From assembly GCA_035293985.1 (NCBI GenBank), contig DATGLS010000040.1:62001-126000 (forward strand): 64,000 nt of DNA, in the 5' to 3' direction. This document shows, piece after piece, positions 15,990-24,968 of the stretch. The first letter of the stretch is position 1; every line of letters starts with the position of its first letter. Below the pieces are notes generated by a model. That model was not told where the DNA came from. It made no database searches and saw nothing but the letters and a program-made list of their open reading frames with translations. The stretch is from JAVDCA01 sp035293985 (GTDB lineage: Bacteria > Pseudomonadota > Alphaproteobacteria > Rhizobiales > Xanthobacteraceae). A program made the translations under genes and the position numbers.

Positions 15990-18019
15990 GCGACCTCGGT
16001 GCTCGCGTCCGCGGCGGCGCGAGGCGTGGCGAGGACCAGCCTGACGGTGCCGACCATCCGGTCGAGCGACATGCGCGCGCCGGCGAGCGCCGATCGCACC
16101 CGCTCGGCGACCTCCGGCCCCGGGGCGGCTGAAAACACCAGGGTGGTGAGTGCGCCTCCGTCGTGGTCGGCGATCGACCCCAGCAGGCCGATCCCGGCGT
16201 CGTCGACGAGCGTAAGGTCGAGAACTGCGAGATCGTAGGTATGTTCGGCGAGCGCGCATTGCGCGCTTTCGATCGAGCCGGTCGAGATGATGTCGGCGTG
16301 CGCGCGCAACGCCTCGTGCACCAGCGCACGCAGCTCGCCGTCAGGCTCGACATGCAGCACGCGCGGGCGCGCAAACCCGGTCTCGGCGATCGCCCGATGG
16401 ATCGTCCGCAGCAGCTGCCCGCGATCGGCGGGTTTCGGCATCCAGTCGCGCACCGAGAGCGCGCCGAGCTGCACGGGCGTCGCCGGCTCCGGATCGAGCG
16501 CGAAGAAGATGACCGGCGTCGCGGCATGCGACGGCAGCGCCCGCAGCTTGCGCATCAGGCTGATGCCGTCGAGGTCTGGAAGCGTGAGATCGATCAGCAG
16601 CGCCGCGTAGGGCGTGTCGGCCGCATGGGTTTGCGCGCCGGCCGCGGTCGATACGGCTTCGACGACGAGGCCGGCGCGGCGCAGCGCCTCGGCCAGCAGT
16701 CCGGAGGTTGGGGTATCGTTCTCGCACAGCAGGATCGGCGGGGTCGCGCCGGCGCCGTGGCGCACCGGTGCCGCGACGTTCGGCAGCTCGAAATAGAAGA
16801 TGGTGCCGCCGCCGGGCGCCGCCGCGAAACCGGCCTCGCCGCCGTGCTGGTGAATGAGCTGCCTGACGATGCTCAGCCCGAGGCCGCTGCCGCCCTTCTG
16901 GCGGGTGTTCGACGAATCCGCCTGGGCGAACTTCTCGAACACGCGCGCCTTGAAATCGTCCGGGATGCCGGGACCGCGATCGCGCACCGAGACGCGCAGC
17001 TTATCGCCGTGTCGCTCGACCCCGACCGTCACCTCCCCGCCCTTGGGCGAGAACTTGATGGCATTGGACAGGAGGTTGGTGACGACCTGGGCGAGCCGGT
17101 CGCTGTCGGCGAAGATCTCGCCATCGGCGGCATCGTCATCGAGTCGGATCCGCACGTCGAACTCGTTCGCGAACGCGCGGTTTGCCTCGAGCGTCTGCTC
17201 GAGCAGCGGCCGCAAATCGAGATATTTGAGGTGGAAGACGACCTGGCCGGCCTCGATCTTCTGCAGGTCGAGGATGTCGTTGATGAGCCGCACCAGCCGC
17301 TGGCTGTTGGCGTGCGCGATCGACAGCAGGCGCACCGCCGTATCGGGCAGATGGCCGGCGGCGTTGCCCATCAGCAGCCCGAGCGAGCCAGCGATCGAGG
17401 TGAGCGGCGTGCGCAGCTCGTGGCTCACCATGGCGACGAACTCGTCCTTGAGCCGCTCGAGGCGCACGCGCTCGCTGATGTCGACGATCGCGCTCAGCAC
17501 CATCGGGCCTTCGCAGGTGCGGATCGGGTTGAGGCCGACCTCGACCGGAAACTCGCTGCCGTCGCGGCGCCGGCCCATCAGGTCGCGATGCCCGCCCATC
17601 TGGCGTTTCTCCGGCGTGCGGACGAAGCCCTTGCGATGATGCAGGTGCTGGCGGCGCAGGCGCTCAGGCACCAGGATGTCGATCGAGGCGCCGATCAGCT
17701 CCTCGCGCCGATAGCCGAACAGCCGCTCGACCTCGCTGTTGACCATGACGATCCGGCCCTCCGTATCGCTCATGATCATGCCGTTCGGGCACGATTCGAC
17801 CGCGACACGGAATTTCTCCTCGCCAGCTTCGTGCGACGGCGCGTCGCGCGCTACGTTTGGGGCCATGTGGGGGGCCGCGTCGGGAGCGTCGCCGAACGCA
17901 ACCTCGACTGGCCCGGCTGAATGGGCGGCGCGGCGGGACCGCGGCCGGCGCCCGGCTCGCTCGTGCGGCGGAACGAGGGTCATCGACGTCGCCGCGTGTG
18001 GCGTCCACGCGGCGGCCAT
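15986..18019 (-). CDS. PAS hybrid histidine kinase with two receiver domains
   Basis: A 677-residue protein with no membrane segment. Order: a variable N terminus, a PAS domain (about 75-190; GMIMSDTEGRIVMVN), HisKA with MVSHELRTPLTSIAG as the H-box, HATPase with NLLSNAIKFS (N box), RDRGPGIPDD (G1) and GSGLGLSIV (G2), then two receivers. Receiver 1 has Asp in LLIDLTLPDLDG and Lys in DWMPKP. Receiver 2 keeps Asp in AVLDLTL, but the conserved Lys-Pro near its end is not recognisable (the segment reads LDRMVGTVRLVL), so it is probably weakened. Together with the Hpt at 6485 and the single receivers nearby it would make a multistep phosphorelay. Cytoplasmic PAS sensing suggests an internal signal such as redox or light. 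Confidence 0.88.
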   Translation of the reverse strand: MAAAWTPHAATSMTLVPPHERAGRRPRSRRAAHSAGPVEVAFGDAPDAAPHMAPNVARDAPSHEAGEEKFRVAVESCPNGMIMSDTEGRIVMVNSEVERLFGYRREELIGASIDILVPERLRRQHLHHRKGFVRTPEKRQMGGHRDLMGRRRDGSEFPVEVGLNPIRTCEGPMVLSAIVDISERVRLERLKDEFVAMVSHELRTPLTSIAGSLGLLMGNAAGHLPDTAVRLLSIAHANSQRLVRLINDILDLQKIEAGQVVFHLKYLDLRPLLEQTLEANRAFANEFDVRIRLDDDAADGEIFADSDRLAQVVTNLLSNAIKFSPKGGEVTVGVERHGDKLRVSVRDRGPGIPDDFKARVFEKFAQADSSNTRQKGGSGLGLSIVRQLIHQHGGEAGFAAAPGGGTIFYFELPNVAAPVRHGAGATPPILLCENDTPTSGLLAEALRRAGLVVEAVSTAAGAQTHAADTPYAALLIDLTLPDLDGISLMRKLRALPSHAATPVIFFALDPEPATPVQLGALSVRDWMPKPADRGQLLRTIHRAIAETGFARPRVLHVEPDGELRALVHEALRAHADIISTGSIESAQCALAEHTYDLAVLDLTLVDDAGIGLLGSIADHDGGALTTLVFSAAPGPEVAERVRSALAGARMSLDRMVGTVRLVLATPRAAADASTEVA

Positions 18020-18254
18020 ACGGTCGGGATCGTGATCATTGCGCCCTGGCCGGGAGCCGGTTCGCGTAGGGGTTTATTGCCAGTCTTCGTAACACAACAA
18101 AGCCTGAAAACTTATTAAGGGCAAATATATATCTCACAACCCCAAGTAAGTACAAGTATGTAGGCAGAAGAGCATAGTTATAATTACGGGTCGACGGCGG
18201 GAAGTGCTTTTCTCGTGCCGCCGCGTCGGCGGTCGCGCCGGCCAACGGCGCGCG
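18020..18254. promoter_or_regulatory. AT-rich gap upstream of the hybrid kinase operon
   Basis: 235 bases without a gene between the FixJ-like stop and the kinase start (both minus strand). 18090-18190 is strikingly AT-rich (AAGGGCAAATATATATCTC, CCAAGTAAGTACAAGTATG, ATAGTTATAATTACGGG), unlike the surrounding DNA. Its repeated AAGTA words resemble those upstream of the polysaccharide operon. Probably a promoter or operator region for the kinase transcript; the binding protein is unknown. Confidence 0.45.
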
Positions 18255-18944
18255 TCAGGCCGTGAGCTGGCGCGGATCGTGGCGCGGGCTCTGGTGCGGA
18301 TTGGGCGAAGCTTCGTCCGGCGCGCGGCTCATCACGATGCGCATCAGGTCGACGGAATTCTTGGCGCCGAGCTTCTGCATGATGTGGGCGCGATGGATCT
18401 CGACGGTTCGCCGGCTGATGCCGAGTCGCGCGGCGGCCTCCTTGTTGGAGGCGCTGCCGACGATCTGGGCGAGCACCTCGTGCTCGCGCGGCGTCAGCGT
18501 CGGGGCTCCCGGGAACGTCGGCCGCGCCGGATCCCAGATCCCGTAATCGGACGGGCGCTGCGCTATGGCATCGACGGCCTCACGCACGCGCGGGACCAGA
18601 TCCTCGGCTGCGCGGTGCTTCTCGATATAGTCGAACGCCCCGCGCTTGATCGCCTCGACGACGCACGGGATGTCGCTGCGGCCCGACACCACCAGCATCG
18701 GCGCCGCGTAGTGCCGGGCGTCGAGCTTGGCGAGGATGTCGAGCCCGGAACCGCCCGGCATATGCAGGTCGAGGATGATGCAGGCCGGCACGCGCGCGCG
18801 CGCCTCGTTGATCACCGCGACGCCGTCGGCGAACAGCGTCACGCGGAAGCCTGCCTCGGCGAGCAGGGTCGCGATCGATTCGCGCGCCGTCGGATCATCG
18901 TCGACGACGAAGATTTCCGGAGTGGAACCGCTCACGGCCGACAT
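18255..18944 (-). CDS. FixJ/LuxR-type response regulator
   Basis: A 229-residue two-domain regulator. Receiver: Asp15-Asp17, phosphoacceptor Asp59 (CIILDLHMPGGSG), Ser in LVVSGRSD, Lys in FDYIEKH (the usual Pro after the Lys is His here). C-terminal LuxR-type helix-turn-helix: LTPREHEVLAQIVG then ARLGISRRTVEIHRAHIMQKL, typical of FixJ/NarL. It should activate transcription when phosphorylated, but no cognate kinase is adjacent except the hybrid kinase further downstream on the same strand. The C-terminal tail is His/Pro/Arg-rich and poorly conserved in character. Confidence 0.9.
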   Translation of the reverse strand: MSAVSGSTPEIFVVDDDPTARESIATLLAEAGFRVTLFADGVAVINEARARVPACIILDLHMPGGSGLDILAKLDARHYAAPMLVVSGRSDIPCVVEAIKRGAFDYIEKHRAAEDLVPRVREAVDAIAQRPSDYGIWDPARPTFPGAPTLTPREHEVLAQIVGSASNKEAAARLGISRRTVEIHRAHIMQKLGAKNSVDLMRIVMSRAPDEASPNPHQSPRHDPRQLTA

Positions 18945-18960
18945 GTTACCGCTCCGTGCC

Positions 18961-19248
18961 CTAGAGCGAGTGCGACTCGTGTCGGTCGAACGCGGCGCCG
19001 TTGAGCCCGGCGCTGCTGCCGGCGTCCGCGGCCGGAGCCTGCGTGCACAGATTGCCGAATACGAAGACGCGAATGGCCGAGGAGAGATTGCCGCGCCGGT
19101 TCTGATCGATCTCGCCGACGACGGCCGAGAGGGTTCGCTGGTGCTGACGGGCGATCGCCTTCAGCCCGTGCCAGAACTCGTCCTCCAGGCTGATGCTGGT
19201 CTTGCGGCCCGCGATGACGACCGATCGCTTCGTCACTGTCGTATGCAT
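18961..19248 (-). CDS. Ribbon-helix-helix (RHH_4-like) protein
   Basis: A 95-residue protein. KRSVVIAGRKTSISLEDEF forms the beta strand and first helix, followed by WHGLKAIARQHQRTLSAVVG and NLSSAIRVFVFGN, matching short alphaproteobacterial ribbon-helix-helix proteins of the RHH_4 type, which are likely DNA-binding. The start at 19248 has AAGGGG upstream; the longer ORF extends into the AT-rich leader and has no matching motif. It lies 16 bases upstream of the FixJ-like gene on the same strand, so they are probably co-transcribed. Target unknown. Confidence 0.78.
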   Translation of the reverse strand: MHTTVTKRSVVIAGRKTSISLEDEFWHGLKAIARQHQRTLSAVVGEIDQNRRGNLSSAIRVFVFGNLCTQAPAADAGSSAGLNGAAFDRHESHSL

Positions 19249-19546
19249 GAGCGTGCACCCCTTGGTTGTGGAAGGCTCCTTTATATTTGCGCCGCTTGGC
19301 TTGCGCGCGGGGGCTTCTCGCGCAGCGGTTGCAGGCGCGGCACGCAACACTATACTACCGGACGCTCACAAAATTGTTTCGATGAGTGATACGATTCGAG
19401 TAAATCTTACCGCTAGGTGAGTATTGCTGCTAGTGGTACCATTACCTAGTCATTTTTGACGGGTATGTGGCGACCGCCGACGAAGTCGCGTCGCGTTCCT
19501 CGAAGGAACTCGGGGATATCATTCCGGTTCCATACACCCGCCGAGC
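19249..19546. promoter_or_regulatory. AT-rich gap upstream of the RHH/FixJ genes with a candidate operator
   Basis: 298 bases without a gene between the LuxR-type stop and the RHH start. The AT-rich section 19350-19460 contains CTAGGT (19413-19418) and ACCTAG (19444-19449) in inverted orientation around a perfect TGGTACCA palindrome (19434-19441). This is a plausible operator, for example for autoregulation by the RHH protein, but it is seen once only and is unproven. Confidence 0.35.
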
Positions 19547-20287
19547 TCACGGATCGATGATGTGATCGCGCAGCGCGATCGCCACTGCCTGCGTACGGTT
19601 GGCGGCGCCGAGCTTGCGCGCGGCGGTCTGCGTATGCTCATCGACCGTGCGCTTGGAGATGCTGAGCGTCTCGCTGATCTGGGAGGCCGATTTACCCTGC
19701 GCCGCCCAGGTCAGCACCTCACGCTCGCGCGCCGTCAGCATCGCGCGCTTTTCCGGCAGCGGGCCGCGCAAGCTGCGCATGCGTTCGAATCCGTAGAGCG
19801 AGATCAGATGGATCGACGCTTTCTCCCGCGCCGTGAGATCGAGGTCGGCTGCCGCCGTCGAGACGCAGCCCTCTTCGCCGTGCGGCCCATGGATCGGAAC
19901 GAGAAGGCCGCGGCGCATGCCCACCTGCGCCGCGTGCCGCGCCATCTCGACGACGCGCGGGTCGGGGTTCGTCCGGTAGGCGTCGGCGTCCCATTCGAAC
20001 GGCAGGCGCGACTGCACACTGCGTCGCCACAGTGGATCGATGTGCGCATAATCATTTTCGATGTAGAGCATGAAGAACTCGGCCGGCCAGCGCGAGGCCA
20101 TGACCAGCTCTTCGAACGGCTGCCGCCTGGTCGGCAGTCCCGTGACGATGAAACTCTCGATGCCGAAGGGCGCGAGCGACTGCTCCATCGCGGCCGTGAC
20201 GTCATCAAGCCGCACCAACCCCTCGACCGCGTCGACGAACGCCAACGCATCCAAGGTCTGCTCGCGCAAGTCCCGGCGTACGGGCAT
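19547..20287 (-). CDS. LuxR-family regulator with autoinducer-binding-like domain
   Basis: A 246-residue regulator. Residues about 15-160 match the autoinducer-binding domain: SRWPAEFFMLYIENDYAHID, then PLWRRSV, carries the Trp, Tyr, Asp-Pro and second Trp that line the acyl-homoserine-lactone pocket in TraR/LasR. The C terminus is a LuxR helix-turn-helix (LTAREREVLTWAAQGKSASQ then LSISKRTVDEH). The ATG at 20287 has GGAG upstream and was preferred to the GTG at 20311. No luxI-type synthase gene is in the window, so this is a LuxR solo as far as can be seen. It could respond to an endogenous, plant or neighbour signal and influence the adjacent cluster. Confidence 0.85.
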   Translation of the reverse strand: MPVRRDLREQTLDALAFVDAVEGLVRLDDVTAAMEQSLAPFGIESFIVTGLPTRRQPFEELVMASRWPAEFFMLYIENDYAHIDPLWRRSVQSRLPFEWDADAYRTNPDPRVVEMARHAAQVGMRRGLLVPIHGPHGEEGCVSTAAADLDLTAREKASIHLISLYGFERMRSLRGPLPEKRAMLTAREREVLTWAAQGKSASQISETLSISKRTVDEHTQTAARKLGAANRTQAVAIALRDHIIDP

Positions 20288-20847
20288 GCGGAGGCTCCGA
20301 GCCGCGTGCACTAGGGGGGTTCAGCAACCAGTTATACACGTAGGCTCGTCGCGGAATCACGAATTATCAAGTTCCAACATCAAGTTTTAGTCATTTCGCG
20401 ACATTTAGTTGTGTTTCACCTTATGACTCATTCAGCGTCGTGCGTATCGCGTGCACTGACCGGCTTGCGCAGCGTCGATTGATCCCGCTCGCAACTATGG
20501 TCGCCGAGCGAAGCACCGCCCGGACCAAATCGCGCAACGAGAGGATGCCGAAGACCGACGCTGCATCGATCAGTGAGCTCGCTTCGTGCTTTGGGTTGTG
20601 AGCGCCGCCGCCATTTGCCAGGGTGCTGGCGGTGGCCTCCTTTCCCGCCCGATACAAGGCTTCGGCGCGGCTTGATGTCCCCGATGCGAGGCCCTAGACC
20701 ACCTCGCCGCAATCCAAGCGTCATATCCGGGCCTATGTCCCGGGCATCCACGCCTTCAGGGCTCGGCACCGCGCACGTCGATCAGGGCATGCGCCAAACA
20801 TGGAAACGTGCGTGGCTGGGACAGCCATGTCGAGCGAGGAGGACGTG
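20288..20847. other. Long non-coding gap, partly AT-rich, with one repeat relic
   Basis: 560 bases with no convincing gene. 20320-20430 is AT-rich (CATCAAGTTTTAGTCATTTC) and probably holds the promoter of the LuxR-type gene; no clear lux-box palindrome was seen. 20430-20700 has only short ORFs with no recognisable motif. 20719-20754 is a degenerate family E repeat. GAGGAGG at 20836-20842 is the Shine-Dalgarno sequence for the next gene. Confidence 0.5.
20719..20754. repeat. Degenerate copy of the CCCGGGC..GTCCCGGGCATCCACG repeat (family E)
   Basis: CGTCATATCCGGGCCTATG followed by TCCCGGGCATCCACGCC matches half of the family E repeats at 45466-45548 and 53369-53468. The second half appears lost. 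Confidence 0.55.
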
Positions 20848-21810
20848 ATGGCGCAAGGCAATCAGAAGATCGGCTGGATCGGCATGGGCCGCATGGGATT
20901 CGCCATGGCGGAGCGGCTGGTCAAGGCCGGCCACGATCTCTCGGTGTGGAATCGCACGAAATCGAAGGCGGAGCCGCTACGGAAGAGCGGGGCCAAGGTC
21001 GTCGACAAGCTCGCCGATCTCGCCGGCGTCGACGTGCTGTTCTCGATCGTGTCTGCCGGGCCGGATCTCGACGAGGTCTATTTCGGCGAGTCCGGCGTCG
21101 TCACCACCGGCGGCAACAAGCTGCCGAAGATCTTCGTCGATTGCTCCACCATCGCGGTCGAGGAATCCGTCGAGGTGCGCAGGAAGCTCGCCGCGCGCGG
21201 CAGCGATTACATCTGCGCACCGGTGAGCGGCAACGCCAAGGTCATCAAGGCCGGCAAGCTCTCCTCGGTCGCGTCCGGGCCGGAGGGGGCCTTCCGCACC
21301 GTCGAGCCGCTGATCAAGGCGTTCGCGCCGCGCGGCGTCTCCTATGTGGGCGAGGGCGAGCTCGCGCGCGTGTGCAAGATCGCCCACAACGTGATGCTGG
21401 GCGTCGTCATCGAGAACCTGATCGAGATCACGCTCCTGGTGAACAAGCTGGGCGTGCCGCGCCACGCCTTCCTGTCGTTCCTCAACAACGGCGTGATGGG
21501 CTCGATGTTCACCGCCTACAAGTCGCCGGCCCTGGTCAATCTCGACTGGACCACCACCTTCACGCCCGAGCTCCTGCGCAAGGATCTCGACCTCGGCCTC
21601 GAGCTCGGCCGCGAGAAGGATGTGCCGATGCCGGTGACGGCGGCGGCGCGCGAGATGCTGCAGGCGCATTTCGGCGCAGCGCAGCTGCAGAAAAATCCCG
21701 ACGAGTACCTGCAGAAGGATTTCGCCGCGCTGATGGAGACGATGGCGCTCGCTGCCGGCATGAAGCTCGAGAGCGAGAACCGAAACGTGCCGACGGGGTT
21801 GGAAAGCTGA
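20848..21810 (+). CDS. NAD(P)-dependent beta-hydroxyacid dehydrogenase (3-hydroxyisobutyrate dehydrogenase family)
   Basis: A 320-residue cytosolic oxidoreductase. The N terminus IGWIGMGRMGFAMAERL is the Rossmann GxGxMG motif, followed by VWNRTKSK for cofactor choice (Asn-Arg-Thr suggests NADP is possible), VDCSTI, the substrate-binding PVSGNAKVIKAGKL (family DAPVSGG) and the catalytic Lys in VCKIAHNVMLG. All key residues are present. GAGGAGG gives a strong start at 20848. It likely oxidises a small 3-hydroxy acid or reduces a semialdehyde; substrate unknown. It stands alone on this strand, with a GC-rich palindromic stretch and a T-run at about 21860-21898 after it that may be a weak terminator. 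Confidence 0.88.
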   Translation: MAQGNQKIGWIGMGRMGFAMAERLVKAGHDLSVWNRTKSKAEPLRKSGAKVVDKLADLAGVDVLFSIVSAGPDLDEVYFGESGVVTTGGNKLPKIFVDCSTIAVEESVEVRRKLAARGSDYICAPVSGNAKVIKAGKLSSVASGPEGAFRTVEPLIKAFAPRGVSYVGEGELARVCKIAHNVMLGVVIENLIEITLLVNKLGVPRHAFLSFLNNGVMGSMFTAYKSPALVNLDWTTTFTPELLRKDLDLGLELGREKDVPMPVTAAAREMLQAHFGAAQLQKNPDEYLQKDFAALMETMALAAGMKLESENRNVPTGLES

Positions 21811-21951
21811 GGTCCAACCGGCGCATTCGTCCGTCCGACGCAGGTCAAGTGTGTCAACGCCCGGGATTCGGCCGGGTTCCGCGGCGCGCGCTTTTTTTGC
21901 TTTCGCCCGTCTCGACGCATTTGCGCCCATGCAGAGGCGCAAAATAGGTCT

Positions 21952-24858
21952 ATGTTGAGCGGCAGCACGGACGGCGGCGGGGCGGGCCGCATGCCCGCAA
22001 ACGTGGCCGCCAACGCGTCGGGTCGGACGGTGCCAACCTCGTCGTCTATCGAGCAGACTGGTGAAGATCCGCAGGCGCGCCGCTTGTGGCGCAAGCCATG
22101 GTCGCTGCGTACCGCGCTCGCCTTGTTTGCGCTCGCGCTTCTTCTGCCGGTGGTGCTCTTCTTCGTGCTGCAGTACCGCGCCGCATTGACGGACAAGCAG
22201 CAGGACGTCAACCGCGAAGGCATCACGCTCGCGCGCGCGGCCGCCGACGACGTCAACCGCGAGCTGCAGATCGAACGGGCGCTGCTACGGGCGCTCGCGA
22301 CCTCGCGCGCTTTGCGCGACGGCGATTACACCGCGTTCCATGCGCAGGCGACGGCGGCGCTCAAGGGCGAGCACGGCTGGATCGCGCTGCTGCGCGCCGA
22401 CGGCAGCCAGCTCATCAACACGATCGCCCCGCCCGGCACCCTGCTCGAGCCGGTGCGCAACACCGATGCGCTGCGGCGGGTGGTGACGAGCGGCGCCCCG
22501 GAGGACTCCGATCTCTTCGTCAGCCGGCTGAGCAAGCGCCACGTGATCACGGTCTTCTTTCCGGTCGGGTACGGCGACCTGGTGCTGAGCGGGGCGCTGC
22601 CGGTCGAGCGCTTGAACGACGTCGTCTCGAGCGGCGTGCCGTCCGACCGCGTCGCCGTGCTCTACGACCGCGAAGGCCGCGTCATTGCGCGCAGCCGCGA
22701 CGGCGTCGAATTCGTCGGCAAGCTTGCGAGCGCCGAGCTGCGGGCGCGCATCGCCGGCGCACGCGAGGGCTCGGGGACGCTGCTGGCCGCGTCCGGGGCG
22801 GCCGGCTTCGCGGCCTTCACGCACCTCGCCAACGGCTGGACCGCGGCGATCGAGGCGCCGCCCGAGATCGTCACCGGGCCCATGCGCGCCTGGGAACGCG
22901 AGATGCTGTTCAAGCTGCTCGGCTTCGCGGCGCTCGCCTTCGTCGGCGCCGCCGCCGCCGGCGAATGGATCGCCCGTTCCATCGCCCAGCTCGCCAGGGC
23001 GGCGCGCGGGCTCGGTAGCGGAGAGACGTTCCCGCCGGTGTCGACCAGCCTGCGCGAGGTCAACGACGTCGGCGATGCGTTGACCCGCGCCTCGCAGGAT
23101 CGCCAGCGCGCCGAGGCGGCGATGCGCGAAAGCGACATGCGCTTCCGCGCCATCGTCGACCAGGGCACCGCCGGCATCTCGATCGTCGATCTCGACGGCC
23201 GCTTCCGCTTCGCCAACCGCCGCCACTGCGAGATCACCGGCTACTCGGCCGAGGAGATCCGCGACAAGACCCTGATCGACATCACCCACCCGGACGATCG
23301 GCCGAAGAACCTCGACCTGCTCGCCGCCATGATGGCGGCCGGCACCTCATACACGATCGAGAAGCGCTTCCTGCGCAAGGACGGCAGCGTCGTCTGGGTG
23401 CAGGTCAGCAGCGTCGCGGTGCGCGATGCCGGCGGCGTGCCGCAATATGCGATCGGCCTCGTGCTCGACATCGATGCGCGCAAGCAGGCCGAGATCGCCA
23501 ACGCCCACCTCGCCGCCGTGGTGGCCTCCTCGGCCGACGCGATCGAGAGCCTTACGCTCGACGGCACGATCCTGACCTGGAACCGGGCGGCCGAGCGGCT
23601 CTACGGCTACACCGCCGAGGAGATGATCGGACGTCCACTCGATCTCATCGTGCCCGAGGGCCGGCATGGCGAGATCGCGCGGGCGATCGCCACGGTGCGC
23701 GCCGGCGGCAACGACCGCTTCGAGACGCAGCGCCGTCGCCGGGACGGCACGCTGGTCGACGTGGAGGTCGAGGCGGCGCCGATCCGCACCGCCGACGGCA
23801 CGGTGGTCGGCATCTCGAAGATCGCCCGCGACATCTCCGACCGGCAGGAGCGCGAGCGGCAATTCCACAGCCTCGCCGACTCGATGCCGCAGCTGGTGTG
23901 GATGGCGGACGCCGACGGCGGCATCATCTGGTACAACGAGCGCTGGTACGAATACACGGGCATGACGGCCGAGCAGGTGGAAAGCGACAGCTGGCAGCGC
24001 GTGCATGATCCCGCCGTCCTGCCCGAGGTGGTGGCGCGCTGGAACGAATCGGTGCGCACCGGCAAGCCGTTCGACATGACGTTTCCATTGCGCGGCGCCG
24101 ACGGCACGTTCCACCCGTTCCTCACCCGCGTGGTGCCGCTGCGCAACAGCCAGGGACGCATCGCGCGCTGGGTCGGCACCTCGACCGACGTCACCGCGCA
24201 GGTCGAGCACGAGCGGCACCTCAACTTCGTCATGCGCGAGCTGTCGCACCGCTCGAAGAACCTGCTCGCCGTCGTCCACGCCATGGCGCGCCAGACCATG
24301 CAGCACAGCGCCGGGTTCGAGGATTTCGAGGGCCGGTTCATGGGCAGGCTGCACGGGCTCGCACGCTCGCACGATGTGCTGGTGCGCCAGGATTGGACTG
24401 GCGCCAGCATCCGCGACCTCGTCAGCGCGCAGCTCATGCCGTTCGTGCGCGAGGACGGCGCCAGCGTCGAGATGAGCGGCGAGAACTTCATTCTCAAGCC
24501 CGACGCGGTGCAGAACCTCGGCTTCGCCCTGTTCGAGCTCGGCACCAATGCGGTGAAATACGGCGCGCTCGCGGCTCCGTCCGGCAAGATCGCGATCAGC
24601 TGGGAGCTGGTCGAGACGGAGGGACGCAAATTCGTGCGCTTCGTCTGGCAGGAGAAGGGCGGACCGCCGGTCCAGGAGCCGGTGCGCAAAGGCTTCGGCG
24701 CCATGGTGATCGAACGCTTCGTTTCCGTGACATTCGGCGGAAGGGTCAAGAGCCTCTTCCTTCCCGAAGGGTTCAGCTGGATGCTGGAGATTCCCGCCGA
24801 GCATCTTCTGAGTGAGACGCTCGCCAAGCGCCCGCGGCGCTCCGAGGCGGCCGAATAG
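21952..24858 (+). CDS. Membrane sensor histidine kinase, Cache-like plus three PAS plus HWE kinase
   Basis: A 968-residue protein. One membrane helix (about 53-75), a periplasmic double-Cache-like domain to about 310, a second helix (about 320-340) and a short HAMP-like linker. Three PAS/PAC repeats follow, beginning near 395 (FRAIVDQGTAGISIVD), 516 (AAVVASSADAIESLTLDG) and 636 (SLADSMPQLVWMADADGG). The HWE kinase domain has ELSHRSKNLLAVV with the phospho-His near 765, ELGTNAVKYGAL as the N box and the VWQEKGGP segment supplying the Trp-Glu that names the family. HWE kinases in Rhizobiales often feed light, redox or general stress responses. No receiver partner is adjacent. Confidence 0.9.
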   Translation: MLSGSTDGGGAGRMPANVAANASGRTVPTSSSIEQTGEDPQARRLWRKPWSLRTALALFALALLLPVVLFFVLQYRAALTDKQQDVNREGITLARAAADDVNRELQIERALLRALATSRALRDGDYTAFHAQATAALKGEHGWIALLRADGSQLINTIAPPGTLLEPVRNTDALRRVVTSGAPEDSDLFVSRLSKRHVITVFFPVGYGDLVLSGALPVERLNDVVSSGVPSDRVAVLYDREGRVIARSRDGVEFVGKLASAELRARIAGAREGSGTLLAASGAAGFAAFTHLANGWTAAIEAPPEIVTGPMRAWEREMLFKLLGFAALAFVGAAAAGEWIARSIAQLARAARGLGSGETFPPVSTSLREVNDVGDALTRASQDRQRAEAAMRESDMRFRAIVDQGTAGISIVDLDGRFRFANRRHCEITGYSAEEIRDKTLIDITHPDDRPKNLDLLAAMMAAGTSYTIEKRFLRKDGSVVWVQVSSVAVRDAGGVPQYAIGLVLDIDARKQAEIANAHLAAVVASSADAIESLTLDGTILTWNRAAERLYGYTAEEMIGRPLDLIVPEGRHGEIARAIATVRAGGNDRFETQRRRRDGTLVDVEVEAAPIRTADGTVVGISKIARDISDRQERERQFHSLADSMPQLVWMADADGGIIWYNERWYEYTGMTAEQVESDSWQRVHDPAVLPEVVARWNESVRTGKPFDMTFPLRGADGTFHPFLTRVVPLRNSQGRIARWVGTSTDVTAQVEHERHLNFVMRELSHRSKNLLAVVHAMARQTMQHSAGFEDFEGRFMGRLHGLARSHDVLVRQDWTGASIRDLVSAQLMPFVREDGASVEMSGENFILKPDAVQNLGFALFELGTNAVKYGALAAPSGKIAISWELVETEGRKFVRFVWQEKGGPPVQEPVRKGFGAMVIERFVSVTFGGRVKSLFLPEGFSWMLEIPAEHLLSETLAKRPRRSEAAE

Positions 24859-24968
24859 GGCCCACCATCTGCATTCGACCTGGCGCGATGCGCACGAGCC
24901 CCTTGCGGAACTCGCGAGAGGGCTTTTGGATGCGCTGGTCCCAACGCATTGGAGCAGATGGACGAGCT

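Noticed and set aside
20421..20657. Possible 78-residue gene in the gap downstream of the LuxR-type promoter
   Set aside because: No motif, no ribosome site, and it overlaps sequence that includes a repeat relic.
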